Below are positions 17,525 to 26,347 of a DNA stretch of 50,000 bases, in pieces (position 1 is the stretch's first letter; each line of letters begins with the position of its first letter). The notes under the pieces were generated by a model. That model was not told the DNA's origin, ran no database searches, and saw only the letters and a list, made by a program, of their open reading frames with translations. The translations under genes and the position numbers were made by a program. Origin of the DNA: Anderseniella sp. (GTDB taxonomy: Bacteria; Pseudomonadota; Alphaproteobacteria; Rhizobiales; Aestuariivirgaceae); the NCBI GenBank assembly GCA_028289645.1, contig JANQOK010000006.1:1-50000 (forward strand), given 5' to 3'.

Positions 17525-18742
17525 ATGGTAAATGGCGCCGATACGGCCTGGATTCTCACCTCTACAGCACTCGTTCTGTTCATGACCTTGCCCGGGCTGG
17601 CCCTGTTTTATGCCGGGCTGGTGCGCGCCCGCAACATTCTGTCGGTGCTGATGCAGTGCGTTTCGATCGCCTCGCTGATGTCGCTGCTGTGGCTGATAGT
17701 CGGGTATTCTCTGGCCTTCGCCGAAGGTTCCGCCTGGGTCGGCGGGCTCGGCAAAATGATGCTGGCCGGGGTGACACGCGGCCAGGTTTTCGATGGCACC
17801 GGCATTCCCGAAAGCCTCTTCTTCATGTTCCAGATGACATTCGCCATCATCACTCCGGCCCTGATCGTCGGCGCCTTCGTCGAACGCATAAAGTTCTCGG
17901 CGGTATTGCTGTTCTGCACGTTGTGGCTGCTGCTGGTCTACGCGCCGGTGACCCACTGGGTGTGGGGCGGCGGCTGGCTCGGTACCATGGGGGTGAAGGA
18001 CTTTGCCGGCGGCATCGTGGTTCATGTCACCGCTGGTGTTGCAGCCATTGTACTGGCTGTCATGCTCGGTGCCCGCACAGGTTTCCCATCGCACGTGCAG
18101 CCGCCGCACGCACCCTGGATGGTGATGGTCGGCGCCTCCATGCTGTGGGTCGGCTGGTTCGGCTTCAATGCCGGCAGCGCCCTGTCCGCCGGCACCGATG
18201 CCGGCATGGCCATGCTGGTCACCCATGTATCAGCGGCAACCGCCACCCTTGTGTGGATCGGCATCGAGTGGGCCCGGTTCGGAAAGCCCAGCCTGGTCGG
18301 CGCCGTCACCGGCACTATTGCCGGGCTTGCCACCATCACGCCGGCGTCCGGCTTTGTCGGCCCCATCGGTGGCCTGACGTGCGGTCTTGCCGGCGGTTTC
18401 ATCTGCTATCTGGCCGTTGATGTGATCCGCAACCGGATGAGCATAGACGACAGTCTCGACGTTATGGCTGTGCATGGCGTCGGCGGCGCCACCGGCACAC
18501 TGCTCACTGCCGTGCTGATGGGCGCCGGTCTCGGCGGTGTCGGCTTTGACGAGGGCGTCGGCGCAGGCAGCCAGTTTGTCGTGCAACTCACCGGCGTTGC
18601 GGCAACCGCCGTCTACTGCGCTGTCGTAAGCGTAATCATCGTGATGGTGGTCAAGGCCACCACCGGACTGCGGGTCAGCACTGACGAGGAACGCGAAGGC
18701 CTTGATCTCGCATCGCATGGCGAAACCGGTTACAACAATTAG
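17525..18742 (+). CDS. amtB: Ammonium transporter AmtB
   Basis: The 405 aa protein has 11 membrane helices without a cleaved signal peptide. Family features are visible: ALVLFMTLPGLALFYAGLVR at the start, the gate-lining THWVWGGGWLG, the twin-histidine pore residues in GGIVVHVTAGVAA and in the later DVMAVHGVGGATGTLL, and WFGFNAGSAL. It conducts ammonium across the cytoplasmic membrane and is normally blocked by GlnK. A GGAAGGG site lies upstream of the ATG. glnK follows 41 nt downstream, the reverse of the usual glnK-amtB order. Confidence 0.95.
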   Translation: MVNGADTAWILTSTALVLFMTLPGLALFYAGLVRARNILSVLMQCVSIASLMSLLWLIVGYSLAFAEGSAWVGGLGKMMLAGVTRGQVFDGTGIPESLFFMFQMTFAIITPALIVGAFVERIKFSAVLLFCTLWLLLVYAPVTHWVWGGGWLGTMGVKDFAGGIVVHVTAGVAAIVLAVMLGARTGFPSHVQPPHAPWMVMVGASMLWVGWFGFNAGSALSAGTDAGMAMLVTHVSAATATLVWIGIEWARFGKPSLVGAVTGTIAGLATITPASGFVGPIGGLTCGLAGGFICYLAVDVIRNRMSIDDSLDVMAVHGVGGATGTLLTAVLMGAGLGGVGFDEGVGAGSQFVVQLTGVAATAVYCAVVSVIIVMVVKATTGLRVSTDEEREGLDLASHGETGYNN

Positions 18743-18783
18743 GAACAACGGGACTGACCCAATGGGATGCAGGAGTTAAGTCG

Positions 18784-19122
18784 ATGAAATTCATCATAGC
18801 CATCATCCAGCCACACCGGCTTGACGCGGTTCGCGAAGCACTGTCGGGCGTCGGGGTAAGCGGCATGACTGCATCTGAAGTGAAGGGGTTCGGCCGCCAA
18901 GGCGGCCACTCGGAGATCTATCGCGGTGCCGAATACACGGTGCACTACCTGCCAAAGGTGAAGCTCGAAATCGCCGTCAACAGTGACATGGCCGACAAGG
19001 TGGTTGAAACTATCACCCAGGCCGGTCACACCGGCAAGATCGGCGATGGCAAGATTTTCGTGCTGGATCTCGAAAATGCCCTGCGCATCCGCACCAGCGA
19101 AACCGGCCCGGACGCGCTTTAG
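18784..19122 (+). CDS. glnK: Nitrogen regulatory PII protein
   Basis: The 112 aa PII protein has the complete T-loop FGRQGGHSEIYRGAEYTVHYLPK. Tyr51, the residue uridylylated by GlnD, is present in AEYTVHY. The C-terminal GKIGDGKIFVLDLENALRIRT block is the second PII signature. It senses 2-oxoglutarate and ATP/ADP and docks on AmtB. An AGGAG site lies 8 nt upstream. Co-transcription with amtB points to GlnK, although the residues alone cannot separate GlnB from GlnK. Confidence 0.95.
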   Translation: MKFIIAIIQPHRLDAVREALSGVGVSGMTASEVKGFGRQGGHSEIYRGAEYTVHYLPKVKLEIAVNSDMADKVVETITQAGHTGKIGDGKIFVLDLENALRIRTSETGPDAL

Positions 19123-19183
19123 GAGGACTGGCGCCCGATCTGATATTTTGCCGCTTGCAGGCGATGCGCTGACTTGTCACGAC

Positions 19184-19270
19184 CGTCATCCCAGCGAAGG
19201 CTGGGATCCAATGATCTCAGGACACTCAGAACAGGGGGTTTCGTGGATTCCAGCCTTCGCAGGAATGAGG
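19184..19270. repeat. Dispersed palindromic repeat, copy 1 (87 bp)
   Basis: The element starts CGTCATCCCAGCGAAGGCTG and ends with the near reverse complement (CCAGCCTTCGCAGGAATGAGG), so the whole 87 bp can fold into a long hairpin with an internal unpaired region. A second copy of the same length is at 27554-27640. It lies between glnK and the convergent molybdenum hydroxylase gene, and resembles the intergenic palindromes widespread in alphaproteobacteria. Confidence 0.8.
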
Positions 19271-19303
19271 GCTGTACGGAACTCAAATATTCCACATGGC
19301 ACT

Positions 19304-21565
19304 TCAGGCGAACGTGATCTCTTTCGACAATGGCAGTTGGCGGATGCGCTTGCCGGTTGCCGCGAATATCGCATTGGCAAGTGCCGGCAGTGACGGCGGT
19401 GTGCCGGGTTCGCCGGCGCCGCCCATCTTGCCGGACGCCTGCAGCACCCGCACCTGTATGTCCGGCGTCTGGTTCATGCGCATGGCATCGTAAGCGTCGA
19501 AGTTGCCCTGCTCCACGGCACCGTCCGCAAAGGTGATCTCCTGTCCCATGGCGGCAGACAGGCCGAATATGATCCCGGACATCATCTGGCCTTCAAGGTT
19601 TTTCGGGTCCAGCGCAGTGCCGAAATCCGCCGCGCACCAAACCTTCTCGATGCGAATGCCGTCATCTGTGTCTGCCACCTGTACGACCTGTGCCACCCAG
19701 GTTCCGAACGACAGGCAGAACGCCACGCCGCGTCCGCGTGACTTGACACCGTCTGCGGCCAACGGCGTTCCCCATCCCGACATGTCCTTCACGGCCTGCA
19801 CGCAGGCAACTGCGGCTGGGTAGGGCTGCATCAGCTTAAGCCGCATCTCCAGCGGATCCTGTCCGGAAGCATGAGCTATCTCATCCATGAAACTCTCATG
19901 GAAGAACGGGTTGTGCGAGTGCCCGACAGCGCGCCAGAACCCGACCGGAATGTCCATGTCCACCGGGATGCCGGTGACGCGGTAGTTGGCAAGCGCATAG
20001 GGCTGGTCCCACAGGCCATCGACAATGGTCCTGTCATTGCCGGGCGGGTTGATCATACCGGCCAGGCGCCCGAACGTTGATGCGATGGGTGACTGGCTGG
20101 CTGTTGTCAACTGCACCGATGGCACACCCTCACCGTCAACAACCGCCGTTGCCTCGCAGATCGCACCGGGACGGTACATGTCATGGCGCATGTCTTCTTC
20201 GCGCGTCCATGTCACCTGCACCGGCTTGCCGTCTGTCTCTTTTGCAACCCGCGCTGCCAGTATCGAGAAATCGGTTTCAAACCGCCTGCCGAAACCGCCG
20301 CCAAGATATGTGCTGTGCACCGTTACGTCGCTGGCCCACAGATCGAATACCGACGCAGCCTGGGTCACAATCGAAGACGGCGCCTGATTGCCGCTCCACA
20401 CGGTAAGCTTGCCGTCGCGCCACTGCGCCGTGGCGTTCATCGGTTCCATGGTGGCATGTGCAAGGTAAGGTGCGGTATAGCGCGCACTGATTGCCTGGCC
20501 GGATGCCGCAGCAATCGCATCGGGTGCATCGCCGTCATCGCGCATGTTGAAGCCGCCACCAGCTTTCAACGCAGCATCGATTTCGGCAAACACTGCTTCG
20601 GTCGTTTCCGGATAGCTCGCCTTGTCCCACTCCGGCGTGACCAGGTCGGCAGCCTTGAATGCCGTCCAGGTGTTGTCGGCAACGACTGCATAGCCGGTGC
20701 CGAGATTGATCACCTTGACGACGCCGGGGACCTTTTCGGCAGCCGAAGCATCCATGGCGGTCATCCTGGCGCCCTGACGCGGGTTCATCCGCACCGTGGC
20801 GAACAGCATGTCGGGCAGGCGCACATCAACACCGAATTCCGCCTTGCCGGTCACCTTGTCGCGCATGTCCAGGCGCGGCTGCGACTTGCCAAGATAGCGC
20901 CAGCCGGCCGGGTCTTTGAGCGTGACAGTTTCCGGCACCTCCTGCCCGGCGGCTGCAGCCACCAGCTCGCCGTAGGAGGCACTGCGGCCAAGTGCCGGGT
21001 CAACCACCTTGCCGTTCTCAGTTTTGAGCGATGCGGCGGCGGCCTGCCATTTGTCGGCGGCTGCCGCAATCAGTATGGCGCGTGCGGCGGCGCCTGCCGT
21101 GCGCATGCGATCAAAGGCGTCGATGATCGAGCTCGACCCACCGGTTGCCTGCAAAGCAAGAAACTTAGCCACCACACCCTGGATGTCCCGGGTCATCTCG
21201 GCCAGGAACGAATTGTCGAACGCCGGGAACGGCGCGCCCTCTTCCATCATTGCACGGTTGTAGTAGACACTCGCCGCAGGTGCGAACTCGGTTTTGACAT
21301 CCGCCAGTTCGACATCCAGTTCTTCAGCCACCAGGGCAGCCAGGGTGGTCACAACCCCCTGCCCCATCTCGGCTCGCGGCACGATGATGGTGACCGAGCT
21401 GTCGGCCGATATCTTGACGAACGGATTCAACACGCTTTCACCCGTGGCCGCATCGCCCGTCAGCGGGTTCGGATAGGGCTTCTGGTACATGTAGAATCCG
21501 ACGGCGACCCCGCCTGCCACCGCGGCGGAACCGATGAGGAATGTTCTCCTGAGCAGTTTTCCCAT
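19304..21565 (-). CDS. Molybdopterin-binding subunit of a xanthine-dehydrogenase-family hydroxylase
   Basis: The 753 aa protein starts with a twin-arginine leader (LLRRTFLIGSAAVAGG), as in isoquinoline 1-oxidoreductase IorB-type subunits. It carries the two-part aldehyde oxidase/xanthine dehydrogenase Mo-binding domain, including HSTYLGGGFGRRFETDF and the catalytic glutamate in KMGGAGEPGTPPSLPALANA. Such enzymes hydroxylate N-heterocycles or oxidise aldehydes in the periplasm. The start at 21565 is 4 nt after the small-subunit stop. No maturation (XdhC) or cytochrome gene is adjacent. The substrate is unknown. Confidence 0.92.
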   Translation of the reverse strand: MGKLLRRTFLIGSAAVAGGVAVGFYMYQKPYPNPLTGDAATGESVLNPFVKISADSSVTIIVPRAEMGQGVVTTLAALVAEELDVELADVKTEFAPAASVYYNRAMMEEGAPFPAFDNSFLAEMTRDIQGVVAKFLALQATGGSSSIIDAFDRMRTAGAAARAILIAAAADKWQAAAASLKTENGKVVDPALGRSASYGELVAAAAGQEVPETVTLKDPAGWRYLGKSQPRLDMRDKVTGKAEFGVDVRLPDMLFATVRMNPRQGARMTAMDASAAEKVPGVVKVINLGTGYAVVADNTWTAFKAADLVTPEWDKASYPETTEAVFAEIDAALKAGGGFNMRDDGDAPDAIAAASGQAISARYTAPYLAHATMEPMNATAQWRDGKLTVWSGNQAPSSIVTQAASVFDLWASDVTVHSTYLGGGFGRRFETDFSILAARVAKETDGKPVQVTWTREEDMRHDMYRPGAICEATAVVDGEGVPSVQLTTASQSPIASTFGRLAGMINPPGNDRTIVDGLWDQPYALANYRVTGIPVDMDIPVGFWRAVGHSHNPFFHESFMDEIAHASGQDPLEMRLKLMQPYPAAVACVQAVKDMSGWGTPLAADGVKSRGRGVAFCLSFGTWVAQVVQVADTDDGIRIEKVWCAADFGTALDPKNLEGQMMSGIIFGLSAAMGQEITFADGAVEQGNFDAYDAMRMNQTPDIQVRVLQASGKMGGAGEPGTPPSLPALANAIFAATGKRIRQLPLSKEITFA

Positions 21566-21569
21566 GCGC

Positions 21570-22031
21570 TTAAGCCCCTGCCAGTTTTCTGGCAGCCATG
21601 TGAATGGCTGCCCGGATGCGCGGATAGGTACCGCAGCGGCACAGATTGCCCGACATGGCATCGTCTATGTCTGCATCGGTTGGTGACGGGTTGCTGGCCA
21701 GCAGTGCCACCGCTGACATGATCTGTCCGGACTGGCAGTAGCCGCATTGCGCAACCTGTTGCTCGATCCAGGCTTCCTGCACCGCATGCAGGGCGCCGTT
21801 GTCGCCTTGCAGCGCCTCGACCGTCGTCACCTCGCCGGATACGTCTTCCAGCGCGATGGAACATGAGCGGGTCGGCTCACCGTCAATCAGCACCGTGCAG
21901 GCGCCGCACATGGCGATGCCGCAGCCGAACTTGGTGCCGGTCAGACCGGCAATGTCGCGCAGTGCCCACAGCAGGGGCATCTCGGGGTCGGCTTCTATCG
22001 CAACCGTCTTGCCATTGATTTTGATGTCCAT
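21570..22031 (-). CDS. 2Fe-2S subunit of the xanthine-dehydrogenase-family hydroxylase
   Basis: The 153 aa small subunit has two 2Fe-2S clusters: a plant-type site [16 protein letters not shown] with a further cysteine in TRSC, and the helical site [10 protein letters not shown] with [11 protein letters not shown]. It matches IorA-type alpha subunits in length. It passes electrons from the molybdenum centre to an external acceptor. It is transcribed just ahead of the large subunit (4-nt gap). It has no signal peptide of its own, consistent with co-export by the Tat leader of its partner. Confidence 0.94.
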   Translation of the reverse strand: MDIKINGKTVAIEADPEMPLLWALRDIAGLTGTKFGCGIAMCGACTVLIDGEPTRSCSIALEDVSGEVTTVEALQGDNGALHAVQEAWIEQQVAQCGYCQSGQIMSAVALLASNPSPTDADIDDAMSGNLCRCGTYPRIRAAIHMAARKLAGA

Positions 22032-22141
22032 TTGGATCGCCTAAACTTCCGCTGCAGCAAAATTGTGATGCTGCAGAAACCACTTTGCCATTACCGGCTA
22101 CTTTTGGCACATTGTTGCTGCAACCAGTACTTCAGGACCCC

Positions 22142-22576
22142 ATGACATCCAGTCCAGATACCACAGCCAGGGCATGTGCCGACGCCCTATGGGCAACCGA
22201 CAATGCCTCTCAGGGCTTGGGCATGCAACTCACATCTGTCTCACCCGGGTGCGCCACTTTGACCATGACGGTTAGAGCCGACATGACCAACGGCCATGGC
22301 ACCTGCCATGGCGGTTTCATATTCACGCTGGCCGACTCGGCCTTTGCCTTTGCGTGCAACACATATGATGAAAGAACGGTCGCCCAGCACGCCCAGATCA
22401 CATTCATCGCCCCGGCGATGGCTGGTGACAAACTCGTTGCCAGCGCCATCGAACGCTCGCGCACCGGCCGGTCCGGCATTTACGATATCACCGTGACACG
22501 CGAGGACGGCCAGCAGATCGCCGAGTTTCGCGGCCACTCCAGAACCGTTGGCGGCGCGATCGTCGAAACCCCGTGA
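22142..22576 (+). CDS. PaaI-like hotdog-fold acyl-CoA thioesterase
   Basis: The 144 aa protein has the PaaI signature GHGTCHGGFIFTLADSAFAFACN, with the catalytic aspartate in TLAD, and VAQHAQITFIAPA. PaaI hydrolyses stalled phenylacetyl-CoA-type intermediates. The ATG at 22142 was chosen because the upstream extension overlaps the divergent promoter region of the hydroxylase operon. It lies 34 nt ahead of paaK. Confidence 0.9.
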   Translation: MTSSPDTTARACADALWATDNASQGLGMQLTSVSPGCATLTMTVRADMTNGHGTCHGGFIFTLADSAFAFACNTYDERTVAQHAQITFIAPAMAGDKLVASAIERSRTGRSGIYDITVTREDGQQIAEFRGHSRTVGGAIVETP

Positions 22577-22610
22577 CCGACCGCCGTATTGATGAAACCA
22601 GGAAAAACCA

Positions 22611-23918
22611 ATGCTTGATCCAGCAACCTACACCCCCATGACAGATGCCATAGAAACGGCGTCGCGCGATGAGATTGCAGCGCTGCAACTGCACCGGCTG
22701 AAGACGACACTGGAGCAGGCATACGCAAATGTTGCCCACTACAGGCAGGCGTTTGACAAGGCCGGCGTCAAGCCGGACGACCTGAAAGAGCTCTCCGACC
22801 TGGCAAAATTTCCCTTTACCGTGAAAACCGACCTGCGCGACAATTATCCGTTCGGCATGTTTGCCGTGCCCCAGGATCAGGTTGCCCGCATTCACGCCTC
22901 ATCGGGTACCACCGGCAAGCCCACCGTCGTCGGCTACACGCAAGGTGACGTCGACATGTGGGCCGACGTCATGGCCCGCTCGATCCGCGCCGCCGGCGGC
23001 AGGCCGGGCATGAAGTGCCACATTTCTTACGGCTATGGACTGTTCACCGGCGGGCTCGGCGCTCACTATGGCGCGGAGCGCCTCGGCCTGTCGGTTATCC
23101 CGGTCTCCGGCGGCATGACCGAACGCCAGGTCCAGTTGATCCAGGACTTCAAGCCTGAGGTCATCATGATCACCCCGAGCTACATGCTGGCGGTGCTCGA
23201 TGAGTTCCACAGGCAGGGCATTGATCCGCGCGAGTCGTCACTGAAAATCGGCATATTCGGTGCCGAACCGTGGACCAACTCCATGCGCGAGGAGATTGAA
23301 CAGGCTTTCGACATGGATGCCATCGACATCTATGGCCTGTCGGAGGTGATCGGCCCGGGTGTGGCGCAGGAATGCGTGGAGACCAAGGATGGCCTGCACA
23401 TCTGGGAAGACCATTTCTATCCTGAGATTGTCGATCCGGAGACCGGCGAAGTCCTGCCGGACGGCGAACAGGGCGAACTGGTGTTCACGTCACTGACCAA
23501 GCAGGCGCTGCCGATCATCCGCTATCGCACCCGCGACCTGACCCGGCTGTTGCCCGGAACGGCGCGCACCATGCGGCGCATGGAAAAGGTGACCGGGCGC
23601 TCCGACGACATGATGATCATTCGCGGCGTCAACGTGTTCCCGACCCAGATCGAGGAACTGATCCTGCGCAGCGAGGGCCTGAGCCCGCATTTCTATATCG
23701 AATTGACCAAGGCCGATCGCATGGACGCCATGACGGTCAATGTCGAAGCCGTGCCCGGCTCAGCGGCCGAAGATGTGCGCATCGGCATGGCGGCGGAACT
23801 GCAGACCCTGATCAAGAACAATATCGGCGTCACCTCGATCGTTCATGTCGTCGAACCGGAGACGATCGAACGCTCAATGGGCAAGGCGCAGCGCATCGTC
23901 GACAACCGCCCCAAGTAA
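22611..23918 (+). CDS. paaK: Phenylacetate-CoA ligase
   Basis: The 435 aa AMP-forming ligase has the nucleotide loop HASSGTTGKPTVVGYTQ, the YGYGLFTGGLGAHYGAE region typical of PaaK, IYGLSEVIGPGVA and the hinge RSDDMMIIRGVNVFPTQIE. It activates phenylacetate or a related aryl acid to its CoA thioester. The paaA-E oxygenase and ring-cleavage genes are not in the window, so this may serve another aryl acid (or indole-acetate-like) route. The AGGA site and start are clear. It is convergent with the next gene, 11 nt away. Confidence 0.93.
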   Translation: MLDPATYTPMTDAIETASRDEIAALQLHRLKTTLEQAYANVAHYRQAFDKAGVKPDDLKELSDLAKFPFTVKTDLRDNYPFGMFAVPQDQVARIHASSGTTGKPTVVGYTQGDVDMWADVMARSIRAAGGRPGMKCHISYGYGLFTGGLGAHYGAERLGLSVIPVSGGMTERQVQLIQDFKPEVIMITPSYMLAVLDEFHRQGIDPRESSLKIGIFGAEPWTNSMREEIEQAFDMDAIDIYGLSEVIGPGVAQECVETKDGLHIWEDHFYPEIVDPETGEVLPDGEQGELVFTSLTKQALPIIRYRTRDLTRLLPGTARTMRRMEKVTGRSDDMMIIRGVNVFPTQIEELILRSEGLSPHFYIELTKADRMDAMTVNVEAVPGSAAEDVRIGMAAELQTLIKNNIGVTSIVHVVEPETIERSMGKAQRIVDNRPK

Positions 23919-23929
23919 CACCGGTCCGG

Positions 23930-24577
23930 TCACGCCTTCTTCGCAAGCATTTCCAGCGCCTGCACAACCCCGAGCCGGGGTGAACTGAGAACCGGCAGTC
24001 CGGTGTCCGCCAGCAGAGGTTCGGCGACAGCCATGGACCCTTGCGCCAGGACGATGCAGTCCGGCCTGTCCTCGCCCAGTTCAGCATTGATCGTGTCGGC
24101 AATCGAGCGAGCATAGGCATGCATGTCGCCAGCCTCGAAGTGCTGCCATGCCGGTTGGCACATGACAACAACCGGCGCCGCCGCGCAGGCCCGGGAGCGG
24201 GCTTCATCACTGAGCAGGTCCAGTGTCGGCGCCTTTGTACTTTCCAGGCACATGACAACCAACGGTCGCGGTCCGTGCGAAAGGGCTGCCCGCATCAGGG
24301 CACGGTCAATCCTGATCGTTGGAGCACTATCGCTACCGGCAGCTTCGGCTACCGCGCCGATTGTCGAACAGGTGCAGACCCCGACACCATCGGCTGCCAG
24401 GTCGCGCACGGCATCGGTTATTGTCTCGGCAAGGTCAGCTGTCATGCCGCCATCGCGTGCCGCTTCAAGCCAACCCTCCTCGACACGATGACGGCGCGCC
24501 GTGCCGGGAGACAGCTCATCCAGCAGGCCGTCAAAGGTCGCCACGTGAACCGGGCTGGTGTGCAGAAACGAGATCAT
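23930..24577 (-). CDS. Asp/Glu racemase superfamily protein lacking the second cysteine
   Basis: The 215 aa protein has the Asp/Glu/hydantoin racemase fold pattern. The N-terminal cysteine motif is present (GVGVCTCSTIGAVAE), but the second, usually LGCT-like, reads IVLAQGSMAVAEPLL and has no cysteine. Cofactor-independent racemases need both cysteines, so this is probably a lyase/decarboxylase relative or a divergent member rather than a true racemase. It ends 12 nt before the Rieske gene start region on the same strand and is probably in its transcript. Confidence 0.75.
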   Translation of the reverse strand: MISFLHTSPVHVATFDGLLDELSPGTARRHRVEEGWLEAARDGGMTADLAETITDAVRDLAADGVGVCTCSTIGAVAEAAGSDSAPTIRIDRALMRAALSHGPRPLVVMCLESTKAPTLDLLSDEARSRACAAAPVVVMCQPAWQHFEAGDMHAYARSIADTINAELGEDRPDCIVLAQGSMAVAEPLLADTGLPVLSSPRLGVVQALEMLAKKA

Positions 24578-24589
24578 GCCCGTGGCGTA

Positions 24590-25723
24590 TCACGGAATGC
24601 GCGACGAAAGATACTGCGCAAAGTCATAGTTCGGCCGTTCCAGGTGTGACAGGTGCCCCGGCCTGGCAAAACCGGAACACAAGCCCTTGTACACCTTCTC
24701 CGTGCAGCCCCGGTCCTCGACATTGACATCATCCAGCAGGGCTTTCAATTGCCCGAAATGGGCCTGAGCCTCCGGATCATTGACAAACTCCGGCGACATG
24801 CCGCCACCGAAGATGATGCTGACCTGGCCGGTTCCCTTCGGATGCAGCGACAGGTACCAGAAATACCCGGGCGTCAGCGTGATCAGCAGGCTGGGGTAGA
24901 TCGCAAGCAGTGTGGTGGTACGCCGCCATTGTCCTTCAAGACGGGTATTGGAGGGGTGCGCCAGGGCAATCTTCAGGCTGTCGTCCTTCAGGATGAAGTG
25001 GTAGTTGAACGCCTCCTTGCCGGGCGGGCAGTCCATCTCTTCCAGCTTCGACAAGCCGCCAATGGTGCCGGCATGGCACACCGGCAGGTGATAACTCTCC
25101 ATGAAGTTCTCTGCCAGCACTTTCCAGTTGGTGTCCCAGACATGGGTTTCATGGAAGGTCTCGGTATAGTGCTCCATGCCGTACTGGCCGACCAGGTCCT
25201 CGACTTCCGACAGGCCTTGCGCAGCCGGTTTCGCATCGGGGTTCAGCGACACCATGATCCACCCAAGCCATTCCTCGCATCTCACCTGCGGCAGACAGTA
25301 GCCCTTCTTTTCAAACCCTTCGTTCAGGGTCATCGCCGGCGCGCCGCGCAACGTTCCATCCAGATTGTAGGTCCAGGCGTGGTAGGGGCACACGATGGAC
25401 TTGGTATTGCCGGCTCCTTCAAGCAGGGTCGACATGCGGTGCAGGCAGACATTCGACTGTGCCCGCAATTGGCCGTCTGCATCGCGCACCACCATGATCG
25501 GCTGGCCGGCAAGCTCAAGCGTGATGTAGTCACCGGCTTCTTTCAGCGAGCTGGCGCGCCCGGCGCAAAACCACTCCTTTGCGAACACGTGCTCGATTTC
25601 CTGGGCCAGGAAATCTTCGGATGTGTAGATGCTCTTGGGCATTGCCCGCGCCCGTTCGAACGGCAGCGCTGCGTTGGCCTTGAGTTCGGCGGCAGCGGAT
25701 AACGGTTTGCTGTGAACATTCAT
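24590..25723 (-). CDS. Rieske non-heme iron oxygenase alpha subunit, quaternary-amine-like
   Basis: The 377 aa protein has a Rieske 2Fe-2S site (C93-x-H95 and C112-x2-H115 in NVCLHRMS and IVCPYHAW) and a mononuclear iron site ENFMESYHLPVCH with H212 and H217. The position that bridges the two centres, Asp in aromatic-ring oxygenases such as naphthalene dioxygenase, is Glu209 here. A bridging Glu is known from carnitine oxygenase CntA. This, and the choline/TMADH context, favours a quaternary ammonium substrate, but that is inference. It is divergent from a flavin reductase gene. The start at 25723 is the first ATG with full domain spacing. Confidence 0.88.
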   Translation of the reverse strand: MNVHSKPLSAAAELKANAALPFERARAMPKSIYTSEDFLAQEIEHVFAKEWFCAGRASSLKEAGDYITLELAGQPIMVVRDADGQLRAQSNVCLHRMSTLLEGAGNTKSIVCPYHAWTYNLDGTLRGAPAMTLNEGFEKKGYCLPQVRCEEWLGWIMVSLNPDAKPAAQGLSEVEDLVGQYGMEHYTETFHETHVWDTNWKVLAENFMESYHLPVCHAGTIGGLSKLEEMDCPPGKEAFNYHFILKDDSLKIALAHPSNTRLEGQWRRTTTLLAIYPSLLITLTPGYFWYLSLHPKGTGQVSIIFGGGMSPEFVNDPEAQAHFGQLKALLDDVNVEDRGCTEKVYKGLCSGFARPGHLSHLERPNYDFAQYLSSRIP

Positions 25724-25833
25724 GGCATGTGTCTCTATTGAATATCGTCCAAAGTCTGCTAGATCGAGGGGCCAGTTGCAACTTTGATTAGCTGAACCAG
25801 ACTTAAACCTCACCCGATCCAACAGGAATCTCC

Positions 25834-26337
25834 ATGCCGACTGACAAGGGCGACAGCCCGCTCAGACAACCGTTTCTGGATGCCATGAGCCAGCTCACCA
25901 ACACGGTCTGCGTGGTCACCACCGACGGCAGGGCCGGGCGCGCCGGCACCACTGTCACCGCCATGTCGCCGGTATCTGCTGACAGCGAAGCCCCGTCACT
26001 GCTGGTGTGCCTGCATGCCGATAGCCTGACCGCCAAGGCCATTGCCGAAAACGATGTGTTTGCCGTCAACGTGCTTGGCGAAGGCAGTTCCGGCCTGGCC
26101 GATGTTTTCGCCGGCCGTCACGGCGCATCCGGTCCGGACAAGTTCGACGGCGTAACACATTCATCCGGCGCAACCGGGTCTGCCCACCTAGACGGCGCCG
26201 TGGTCGTCTTCGACTGCATAGCAAAACTGCAGCAGTCCTGGGGCACCCACATCATTTTTATTGGCGAAGTGGCCGACGTTGTGATTAATGCGCCGTCGCA
26301 GGTGCTGACATACACCAAAAGAAAATACCTGGGCTGA
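25834..26337 (+). CDS. Flavin reductase (HpaC-like, stand-alone)
   Basis: The 167 aa protein has the flavin reductase-like split-barrel features: TVCVVTTDGRAGRAGTTVTAMS, SLLVCLHADS, VNVLGEGSSGLADVFAG and IFIGEVADV. It supplies reduced FMN/FAD to a partner oxygenase. Its sequence is clearly related to the N-terminal half of the fusion protein at 31431-32594 (same NTV.VVTTDG.AGRAG core). It is followed by the amidinotransferase gene after 10 nt and is divergent from the Rieske oxygenase. An AGGA site precedes the ATG. Confidence 0.9.
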   Translation: MPTDKGDSPLRQPFLDAMSQLTNTVCVVTTDGRAGRAGTTVTAMSPVSADSEAPSLLVCLHADSLTAKAIAENDVFAVNVLGEGSSGLADVFAGRHGASGPDKFDGVTHSSGATGSAHLDGAVVVFDCIAKLQQSWGTHIIFIGEVADVVINAPSQVLTYTKRKYLG

Positions 26338-26347
26338 GGGAACAAGC

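Noticed and set aside
20183-21721. A 512-codon plus-strand frame opposite the molybdenum hydroxylase large subunit
   Set aside because: It is an antisense shadow of a clear gene, with composition rich in Arg, His and Gly and no recognisable domain. The same holds for 31335-32597 and 24653-25702.
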